A stretch of 15,999 nucleotides of DNA, taken from positions 1 to 15,999 of the forward strand of contig CAVAWX010000042.1 of NCBI GenBank assembly GCA_963592385.1, in the 5' to 3' direction. The stretch's first letter is position 1. Each line of letters begins with the position of its first letter. Below the pieces are notes generated by a model. It was not told the DNA's origin and did not search any database. It saw only the letters and a list, made by a program, of their open reading frames with translations. Position numbers and translations under genes: made by a program. The stretch is from CAVAWX01 sp963592385 (GTDB taxonomy: Bacteria; Actinomycetota; Coriobacteriia; Coriobacteriales; QAMH01). Positions 6,908-12,804 of this stretch are shown here, one piece after another.

Positions 6908-9514
6908 GCGCGCCCCCTTGCCGTCTGCTGGGGGGATTGTAGCGCGGGCGGCGGCCTTGCGCGTGCGCCGGGAGCGCAAAGCCCGCCGCAGCCAGCCACG
7001 GCGCCCTGTGCGGCGCAAGACCACCTGGCAGACGGCCAACGCGATCAGGGCGGCCAGCGCCAGGGTGGCGGCGAGGACGAGGCGCGCCGTGGGGACGGGG
7101 CGCTCGATGGGTCCGCCTTGCGCCTCGACCGTGACCTTTGTCGCGTGGACCTCCAGCTCGCCTGCGTGCGCGGCGCATGCGCGGTTGAAGACCCCCTCGA
7201 CGACGATGTCGTCGCCCTCGCTCGTGTAGCTGGTGAAATGGGCGATCTGCGCCGCCTGGTCCGCGTCCATCCAGACGCCGATGGCGCGGCCCGCGGACTT
7301 CACGCTCACCCAGACGTGGCCGGCGGCGTCGGTGGCGTGGTCGTCGGCAGAGGCGTTGGCATCGGTGGCGGTGTCGTTAGAGGCGCCGGCGCCGTCGGCA
7401 CTGGCAGCGGCGCCGGAAGCGTCGGCGCCGGCGGTCTCGTTGGCGCCGGCGCCCGAAGAAGCGGCGTCGGTGGTGTCGGCCAGCGCGGACCCGATGGCGA
7501 CGCCGGTGAAGCGCACCGTCTTGCCGTCGAGGCGATAGCTCGCGCCGAGCAGGCTCTTCACGTCCTCGTCGCGGTAGCTCGCGGCGGCGTCGGCGTCGGC
7601 CGGGTCGCCGGCGGCAGCGCTCGAAGAGGCGGCAGTAGTGGCGGCATTGTCGGAGCCGTCGCCTTGCGCCGCAGCCGCCGCGCCCGCCGACAGCCCAGCC
7701 ACTCCCTGCCCCGCAAGGCATGCGCACAGCAGCAGCGCGGCGCCCAGCCCGAGCAGGCGGCTGCCTCTTTTACCAGAACCGCGCACGTCGGCCGCACCCC
7801 GAGCGTCGCCCGTGCGGCCACCCCCTTCACCATGCCCTATGCCCCGCCGGCCGGCCGCATTCCGCCTGCTGCCGCCCGCGCGATCTCCCCCTTCACCATG
7901 CCCTGCAACCCGCGCACCCCCGAGGCTGCCCGCGCCCTTCGCATGCGCGCCCTTTCCCCGCGCCCCCTTCTTGGCACGCGTGCTTTTCCCGCGCGGCCCG
8001 AACATGCGCGTCGCGCGCATCGGGCGAAACGAAACGACCGCGCCGGCCACTATCGCGAACAGCGCGATGAACTCCAGGCGCCCCGCCCACATCTGCAGCA
8101 TGGCGACGACCTTTTCGGCAAGCGGCATCGACGGCGAGGTCAGCCCGGCATCGATGCCGGCGTTGCACAGAAATCCCAGCGACTCGCACACCGACAGCAC
8201 CGCGTCGTTGCCGTGCGCGATGAACAGCATCGCCCCGAGCGCGGCGAAGACGATGAAGAAGATGGCGACCGTCATGGCCGAGGTGGCGGCGGCCGGGGTC
8301 AGGCGCTTGGAGCCGAAATGCTCGTAGCGTATGGTCAGCCACGCGCTGTCGGGCACGAGCTGGCGCAGCACCGAGTAGCGAAACCAGCGCAGGATCTGCA
8401 TGACGCGAAACACCTTGACGCCGCCCGAGGCGCTGGCCGTGCAGCCGCCGAAGACCACCGCGCACAGCAAGAGGATGAGGGCGCCGTCGGAGAGTATGCC
8501 GCCGAACTGCTCGGGATACACCGTCTGCATGCCGCCGGTGGTCGCCGCCGAGACCGACATGAAGGTGGCCTGGGCCGCGAGGGCCTCCGCGTTCGGGAAG
8601 GCGCCGTCGCGTGCGAGCGCCACCGAGACGGCCGCCACGACGATTACCATCCACACCGCGTAGGTGCGCAGCTCGGCGTTGCGCCGCACTTTGTCCGCGC
8701 GGGCGCGCATGGCGCAGATGAAGACGGTGAAGTTCAGGCTGCCGAGCAGCATGAGGACGGCGGCGAGCACGTCGAGGCCGAGCGAGTGGTAGTAGACGAG
8801 GTTGGAGACGTGCGGGATGAAGGCGCTGGTGGACAGGGCGTGCGCGGCCAGCGAGAAGCCCTCGACGGCGGCGTCTGGGGCGGGCAGGCCGAGGCGGGCG
8901 AGGAGGACGGAGGCGGCCGCCCCGCCGACGACGAGCATGGTCAGCGAGACGGCGACGACGTCGCGTGTGAGCGAGCGCAGGTTCGAGCGGGTCGCGTTGC
9001 GCACGCCGCGCTCGCTCAGGGCGCCGCCCTCGTCGTCGTCGGCAAATCCGAGGCCGAAGAACAGCGTGACGATCACGATGGCCTGGGCGCCGACCGTCGC
9101 GAGGCACGCGCGCCAGACGGTCTGCGCGTGCGAGAGGGAGTCGATGTCGGCAAGGAGCGTCGCGCCCGTCGTGGTGATGGACGAGACGGCGTCGAAGAGC
9201 GCGTCGAGAAACGAGGCGAAGTCGCCCGAGAGGTACATGGGCAGCGCGGCCACGAGCGCCACGAACACCCAGGCGATGCCCGTGAGGAGCAGGGCGCGGC
9301 GCCGGTCGAGGCCGCTGGAGGGGACCATGCGCAGCAGCGCGCCCAGAAGCAGCGAGAAGGCGGCGCCGGCGAGGAAGTTTGCCACCTGCGCGTATTCGCC
9401 GCACGCGAGGCCCGCGGCCAGCGGGATGAGCATGAGGGCGCCGACCAGCACGAGCAGCGCGCCCACGTAGTGGGCAAGGGTCAGGATGTCTGTCAGATGA
9501 AAGCGCGGCAACAT
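6779..9514 (-). CDS. TrkH-family K+ uptake protein with C-terminal exported OB-fold-like domain (copy 2, diverged)
   Basis: A 911-residue paralogue of the gene just downstream. The TrkH part (1-498) has pore loops ITTTG (113-117), LSTSAF (228-232 region), ATTGG (324-328) and CNAG (450-453), and hallmarks GGCTASASGGVKVFR and GRLEF; the second loop lacks the filter glycine. A basic linker (499-586) leads to a hydrophobic export or anchor segment (~587-606). Then comes an OB-fold-like domain (~651-800) split by a ~50-residue Ala/Ser/Asp-rich insert (681-731) and carrying VWVSV, AIGVWM and ACAAHAGELEVHA, followed by a membrane helix (~812-833). The protein then reads on through a basic stretch into another membrane helix (884-911). 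Start: ATG 9514 is fixed by alignment with copy 1; no Shine-Dalgarno is seen, but a TATACT lies 10 nt upstream. It is first in the operon. Confidence 0.88.
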   Translation of the reverse strand: MLPRFHLTDILTLAHYVGALLVLVGALMLIPLAAGLACGEYAQVANFLAGAAFSLLLGALLRMVPSSGLDRRRALLLTGIAWVFVALVAALPMYLSGDFASFLDALFDAVSSITTTGATLLADIDSLSHAQTVWRACLATVGAQAIVIVTLFFGLGFADDDEGGALSERGVRNATRSNLRSLTRDVVAVSLTMLVVGGAAASVLLARLGLPAPDAAVEGFSLAAHALSTSAFIPHVSNLVYYHSLGLDVLAAVLMLLGSLNFTVFICAMRARADKVRRNAELRTYAVWMVIVVAAVSVALARDGAFPNAEALAAQATFMSVSAATTGGMQTVYPEQFGGILSDGALILLLCAVVFGGCTASASGGVKVFRVMQILRWFRYSVLRQLVPDSAWLTIRYEHFGSKRLTPAAATSAMTVAIFFIVFAALGAMLFIAHGNDAVLSVCESLGFLCNAGIDAGLTSPSMPLAEKVVAMLQMWAGRLEFIALFAIVAGAVVSFRPMRATRMFGPRGKSTRAKKGARGKGAHAKGAGSLGGARVAGHGEGGDRAGGSRRNAAGRRGIGHGEGGGRTGDARGAADVRGSGKRGSRLLGLGAALLLCACLAGQGVAGLSAGAAAAAQGDGSDNAATTAASSSAAAGDPADADAAASYRDEDVKSLLGASYRLDGKTVRFTGVAIGSALADTTDAASSGAGANETAGADASGAAASADGAGASNDTATDANASADDHATDAAGHVWVSVKSAGRAIGVWMDADQAAQIAHFTSYTSEGDDIVVEGVFNRACAAHAGELEVHATKVTVEAQGGPIERPVPTARLVLAATLALAALIALAVCQVVLRRTGRRGWLRRALRSRRTRKAAARATIPPADGKGARMAKSRAKEHKNHPVRGLLVLLAAAVAFIAFLVALTVLVWAVM

Positions 9515-9524
9515 GATGCGCGTA

Positions 9525-9530
9525 AGTATA
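9525..9530 (-). promoter_or_regulatory. -10 element of the trkH-trkH-rsgA operon
   Basis: TATACT on the minus strand (9525-9530) is followed by ~10 nt before ATG 9514. The transcript would start ~4-6 nt before the ATG, which fits the absence of a Shine-Dalgarno and suggests a nearly leaderless message. No good -35 is visible at 16-18 bp. Confidence 0.4.
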
Positions 9531-9585
9531 AGCCAGCAGGCGGGCGGCCATTTTGAGCAGTATGCCGTCGCATCTACGTGTAAAA

Positions 9586-9606
9586 TATAATGCAACGATG
9601 CATTAT
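9586..9606 (+). promoter_or_regulatory. Promoter with overlapping operator of the DUF234 ATPase
   Basis: A consensus -10 TATAAT (9586-9591) overlaps a perfect 8-bp inverted repeat, ATAATGCA (9587-9594) / TGCATTAT (9599-9606), with a 4-nt spacer covering the expected transcript start. No clear -35 is seen. A bound dimer would block initiation. The repeat is observed; its use as an operator is inferred. Confidence 0.5.
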
Positions 9607-9632
9607 GCACGTCTGCATACAAGGAGGCGCCC

Positions 9633-11036
9633 ATGTTTGTCGGGAGAAGCGAAGAGTTGAATCGCCTGGAAAAGCTGTACCGCAGCGGCGGCTTCCAGAT
9701 GGCGGTCGTCTACGGCCGGCGCCGCGTCGGCAAGACGACGCTCGTGCACGAGTTCGCCAAATCGAAGAAGGTCCTGTTCTTCACCGCGCTCGACCAGGCG
9801 GACAACGACAATCTGGCAGATTTCAGCACCCGGATATGGGAGTTCTTCGACATGCCCCAGGCGACTCCCTTCGCCTCGTGGGCCGACGCCTTCGATTTCC
9901 TCGCGCAGCAGGCAAAGCGCACACGCTTCGTCCTCGTGTTCGACGAGTTTCCCTATGCCGCCACGAGGAACAAGGCGCTTCCCTCCATCCTGCAGGCCTG
10001 CATAGACACCAAGCTCAAGCAGGGAAAACTGTTCATGGTGCTGTGCGGAAGCAACCAGGGCTTCATGGAAAGCGAGGTGCTCGGGCGCAAAAGCCCGCTC
10101 TACGGACGGCGCACCGCGCAGCTTAAAATCGGGCCGCTGGGCTACCTCGACGCCGCGAAAATGCTGCCCGGCGCCGATGCGCAGGAGCTCTTCCGCTACT
10201 ACGCCTGCTTCGGCGGCGTGCCCTACTACCTCGAGCAAATCGACGCCGGCCTCTCGTTTTGGGAAAACGTCGCGGAGCAGTACTTCGACACGACCGGCTT
10301 TCTCTACGACGAGCCCTACGGGTTGCTGCGCCAAGAGTTCAGCGAGCCCGCCCTGTATGCCTCGATCCTGCGGGCAGTCGCGGGCGGCGCAAGCCGGATG
10401 ACGGACATATCCGGGCAAACCGGGATCGCCCGCACCTCACTTCCCCGCTACCTCAGCTCGCTTGCCGCGCTCGGAATCGTCGAACGCGTGGTGCCCTTCG
10501 GCGAAAATCCCGCGACCTCGAAGCGGGCCGTCTACCGCATCGAGGACGCCTGCTACGACTTCTGGTTCGCCTTCGTGATGCCGCGAATCTCCGAGATCGA
10601 GCAGGGGCTCGGGCGGCCGGCGGCCAACGCCATAGGGGACGCGCCCCTGAACACCTATCTGGGCAAACGTTTCGAGCGCCTGTGCGCGGAATGGCTCGTC
10701 GCGCAGGCAAAGGCGGAAGCGCTGCCCATCGCGGCGACGCGCGTCGGCTCTTGGTGGGGGACCAATCCCGTATCGCGCGAGCAAGACGACATCGACGCGC
10801 TCGCGGCGGACACCTCGCGCAAGCGCCTGCTGATTGCCGAGTGCAAGTACCGCGAATCCTTCGACGAGAGCGAGACGCTTGCGAAGCTGGAGGCGCGGCG
10901 CACCCTCGTGAAGGGCTACAAAACGGTTGCGGAGTTCCTGTTCAGCAAGCGGGCACTCTCCCGGGCGACGCAGGCGAAAATCGCGCAAGATCCGCAGCTT
11001 GCGGGCATCACGCTCGAGGAGATGTATCGAGGCTGA
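9633..11036 (+). CDS. ATPase_2 / DUF234 ATP-binding protein
   Basis: A 467-residue protein. The start MFVGRSEELNRLEKLY is the typical opening of this archaeal-type ATPase family. Walker A is GRRRVGKTT (28-36), Walker B FVLVFDE (99-105), and a sensor-like strand is MVLCGSNQ. A winged-helix region (SRMTDISGQTGIARTSLPRYL) follows. The DUF234-type C-terminus has the PD-(D/E)XK-like pair D-D-I-D (385-388) and A-E-C-K (402-405). ATG 9633 has AAGGAGG (9621-9627) at 5 nt, so the start is secure. The gene is intact and has its own promoter and operator. The cellular role of the family is not established. It starts 118 bp from, and divergent to, the trkH operon. Confidence 0.9.
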   Translation: MFVGRSEELNRLEKLYRSGGFQMAVVYGRRRVGKTTLVHEFAKSKKVLFFTALDQADNDNLADFSTRIWEFFDMPQATPFASWADAFDFLAQQAKRTRFVLVFDEFPYAATRNKALPSILQACIDTKLKQGKLFMVLCGSNQGFMESEVLGRKSPLYGRRTAQLKIGPLGYLDAAKMLPGADAQELFRYYACFGGVPYYLEQIDAGLSFWENVAEQYFDTTGFLYDEPYGLLRQEFSEPALYASILRAVAGGASRMTDISGQTGIARTSLPRYLSSLAALGIVERVVPFGENPATSKRAVYRIEDACYDFWFAFVMPRISEIEQGLGRPAANAIGDAPLNTYLGKRFERLCAEWLVAQAKAEALPIAATRVGSWWGTNPVSREQDDIDALAADTSRKRLLIAECKYRESFDESETLAKLEARRTLVKGYKTVAEFLFSKRALSRATQAKIAQDPQLAGITLEEMYRG

Positions 11037-11184
11037 ACAGGCCATCTAGTGGCTCAGGGCCGGCGATTTGAGTTTCCCTCGAGCGCATGGCGGTCGGGAC
11101 GGCCATACCCAACCTCCCCTTGGCGCAACCCGAAGGAGATAATGCCGTCTGCGCGAACGTGAAATATGGCCCCGGATATTCGCT

Positions 11185-11220
11185 CCTTATTTCAAGTTCA
11201 TGTGCTAAATTGAAATAAGG
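11185..11220 (+). promoter_or_regulatory. Inverted-repeat operator upstream of fic
   Basis: A perfect 11-bp inverted repeat, CCTTATTTCAA (11185-11195) / TTGAAATAAGG (11210-11220), with a 14-nt spacer that contains a -10-like TAAATT (11206-11211). It lies ~48 bp before the fic start in an otherwise gene-free stretch (11037-11267). A decayed copy of the left arm and the following leader recurs at 15132-15179. It could be a repressor site or an mRNA hairpin; no U-run follows. Confidence 0.5.
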
Positions 11221-11267
11221 AACAACATGCCGACCGCATATTTCACCATCGAAAGGAGGCGCGGGAA

Positions 11268-12410
11268 ATGAATGAACGCTCCGGCCACTTGAAGACGAAC
11301 CTGTCCGGGGAGGCGGCATACGAGTCCTTCGTCCCCAGCCCCCTGCCGCCCGTGCCGCCCGTCGAGATGGAAAGCGACATGGTTGCCTTGCTGGTCGATG
11401 CGCATGCGCGCCTCGCCGCCCTCGAAAGCGTGGCGGCGCGCATCCCCGACCTCGGCCAGCTCGTGTCCATGTACGTGCGCAAGGAGGCGCTCCTGTCCTC
11501 CCAGATCGAGGGGACGCAGGCCACGCTGGAAGACATACTCGACCCGTCGGTCGAGGCCAACGCAAACCGCGACGTCGAAGATGTCGTCAACTACGTCAAG
11601 GCGATCGAGTTCGCCGTCGATCGCCTGGAGAAACTTCCACTTTGCAACCGGCTCCTCAAAGAGGTTCACGCCGTGCTCATGGAGGGCGCCCGGGGGCAGG
11701 AGAAGAGCCCGGGCGAGTTCCGGCATTCCCAGAACTGGATCGGCGGGCAGGGTTGCGCCCTGCGCGAGGCCAGGTACATCCCCCCGTCGCCCGACGACAT
11801 GGCCCGGGCGATGGCCGACCTGGAAAGCTACATGCACGCCGACGACGGACAAGACGTCTTGGTGCGCGCCGCGCTCGTTCACTATCAATTCGAGACGATT
11901 CACCCGTTCTTGGATGGAAACGGCCGCGTGGGACGTCTTCTCATCGTTTTGCTCCTGATGGAGGAGGGCGTCCTCAGCACGCCGGCGCTCTACGTCTCGT
12001 ATTTCCTGAAAAAGCACCGCGTGGAGTACTACGACCGCATGACGGAGGTGCGCGAGCGGGGCAGCTACGAGCAGTGGGTGAAGTTCTTTTTGGGGGCGCT
12101 TGCGGAATCGGCGTGCGACGCGACGGCGACCATCGACGAGCTGGCCGCCCTGCACGACAAAAACGCCGCCATCATCTCGGGGATGGGGCGTGGCGCGAAA
12201 AGCGCGATGCGCGTGTTCACTTATCTCGAGGCAAACCCGATCGTCGAGGTGGGAAAGACGGCGCGGGCGCTGGGCATCAGCTTCAACACGGCATCCAACG
12301 CGGTGAAACGGCTCGTCGATGCGGGCATACTGCAACAGGCCACGAGCGGCAGCAGGAACAGAGCCTTCGTCTACGAAGCCTATCTTGCCGTTTTGCGCCG
12401 GGGCACATGA
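11268..12410 (+). CDS. Fic family protein (class II, self-inhibited) with C-terminal winged helix
   Basis: A 380-residue protein. The Fic core HPFLDGNGRVGR (212-223) matches HPFx(D/E)GNGRxxR, with the catalytic histidine at 212; Fic proteins transfer AMP or other nucleotide groups to hydroxyl side chains. The N-terminal part carries SSQIEGT (77-83), the class II inhibitory helix motif (S/T)xxxE(G/N) whose glutamate (81) blocks ATP binding, so no separate antitoxin is needed. The C-terminal ~65 residues (SAMRVFTYLEANP, VGKTARALGISFNTASNAV) form a winged-helix DNA-binding domain, suggesting autoregulation, possibly at 11185-11220. ATG 11268 follows AAAGGAGG at 8 nt. Intact. A collapsed second copy lies at 15132-15267. 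Confidence 0.93.
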   Translation: MNERSGHLKTNLSGEAAYESFVPSPLPPVPPVEMESDMVALLVDAHARLAALESVAARIPDLGQLVSMYVRKEALLSSQIEGTQATLEDILDPSVEANANRDVEDVVNYVKAIEFAVDRLEKLPLCNRLLKEVHAVLMEGARGQEKSPGEFRHSQNWIGGQGCALREARYIPPSPDDMARAMADLESYMHADDGQDVLVRAALVHYQFETIHPFLDGNGRVGRLLIVLLLMEEGVLSTPALYVSYFLKKHRVEYYDRMTEVRERGSYEQWVKFFLGALAESACDATATIDELAALHDKNAAIISGMGRGAKSAMRVFTYLEANPIVEVGKTARALGISFNTASNAVKRLVDAGILQQATSGSRNRAFVYEAYLAVLRRGT

Positions 12411-12435
12411 AAGCTTCTGGGGCAGCCCGTCGGGG

Positions 12436-12563
12436 GGCTGGGACAGCCTCGAGGTGAACGTGGAGCTTGTCTCTCTGTTCGGAGGCGACGCGTGAACCTG
12501 CCGCTCATCACCCACGACGCCCTCGTCGGTGCCTACGACGAACCCTGCGTCCTGCTCGTCTAG
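12436..12563 (+). pseudogene. Relic of a Phd-PIN toxin-antitoxin pair (second copy)
   Basis: This stretch starts 25 bp after fic. It retains the last 19 antitoxin codons (GWDSLEVNVELVSLFGGDA, TGA 12493-12495) and, from the overlapping GTG 12492, a toxin shrunk to 23 residues. In the toxin the first three codons (VNL) are joined to the last ones (LITHDALVGAYDEPCVLLV). Against the intact pair at 14256-14905 the toxin has lost exactly 333 bp in frame. The break lies where ACCTGC occurs at both ends in the intact copy, so slippage between short repeats is the likely cause. All central PIN acidic residues are gone, so the toxin cannot be active. Confidence 0.85.
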
Positions 12564-12700
12564 CGCTGCGATTGCCTCGCAGGTTGGACGTTGCAAATTC
12601 ACTAGTATGAACGCAGGGGTTCCGTCATGGCCGAGCGCATCGCCGGCGCGGTGGAGCGGGCAAGGCGCGAAGTGCTTGAGGCCTTTTGATACTTTGCGCA
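12564..12700 (+). repeat. Post-PIN segment, copy A (also at 14906-15036)
   Basis: The ~130 bp after the PIN stop codon are closely similar to those after the intact toxin. Both contain a short frame starting MAERIA(G/D)AVERARRE(V/M)LEAF, preceded by AGGGG at ~7 nt. In copy A it ends after 20 codons (12627-12689); in copy B it is disrupted differently. This may be the beginning of a lost gene. It shows that the duplicated unit extended beyond the toxin. Confidence 0.7.
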
Positions 12701-12790
12701 CTGTTCCCGTTTTCAATAAAAATTACTTTGCGCATTGTGGGCATTTTCGGCAATAATTACTTTGCGTATTGTCGAAACACCACCCGAGGA
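12690..12790 (+). repeat. Three direct repeats with 34-bp period before the DUF4143 ATPase (operator/promoter)
   Basis: TACTTTGCGCACTGT (12690-12704), TACTTTGCGCATTGT (12724-12738) and TACTTTGCGTATTGT (12758-12772) are spaced exactly 34 bp apart. Between copies a TTTTC and an A-rich end (AAAAAT or AATAAT) also recur. Each of the first two units has a TTGCGC and an A/T-rich hexamer at 18 bp, so the repeat may contain a promoter, with transcription starting ~40 bp before the gene. Repeated sites at a fixed pitch suggest cooperative binding of a regulator. Confidence 0.6.
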
Positions 12791-12804
12791 ATGCGGTGAT
12801 CGCC

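Noticed and set aside
5057..9556. A 1499-codon open frame on the plus strand opposite the two trkH genes.
   Set aside because: Its product is a monotony of Arg, His, Gly, Asp and Ala with no fold-like pattern. It is the antisense of two clear membrane-protein genes in GC-rich DNA.
9515..9634. A 40-residue N-terminal extension of TrkH copy 2.
   Set aside because: It would overlap the divergent ATPase start, and alignment with copy 1 begins exactly at ATG 9514.
11142..11162. Six-codon leader peptide (MPSART) with GAAGGAG upstream, before fic.
   Set aside because: The ribosome binding site spacing is short, the peptide has no regulatory codon pattern, and it is not part of the recognisable fic leader relic at 15132.
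12423..12440. CAGCCC/GGGCTG hairpin after fic as a terminator.
   Set aside because: No T-run follows, and its right arm is part of the antitoxin relic, so it probably arose by chance at the junction.
12690..12772. CRISPR array.
   Set aside because: Only three units with a short conserved core, similar sequence between cores, no cas genes, and a promoter position.
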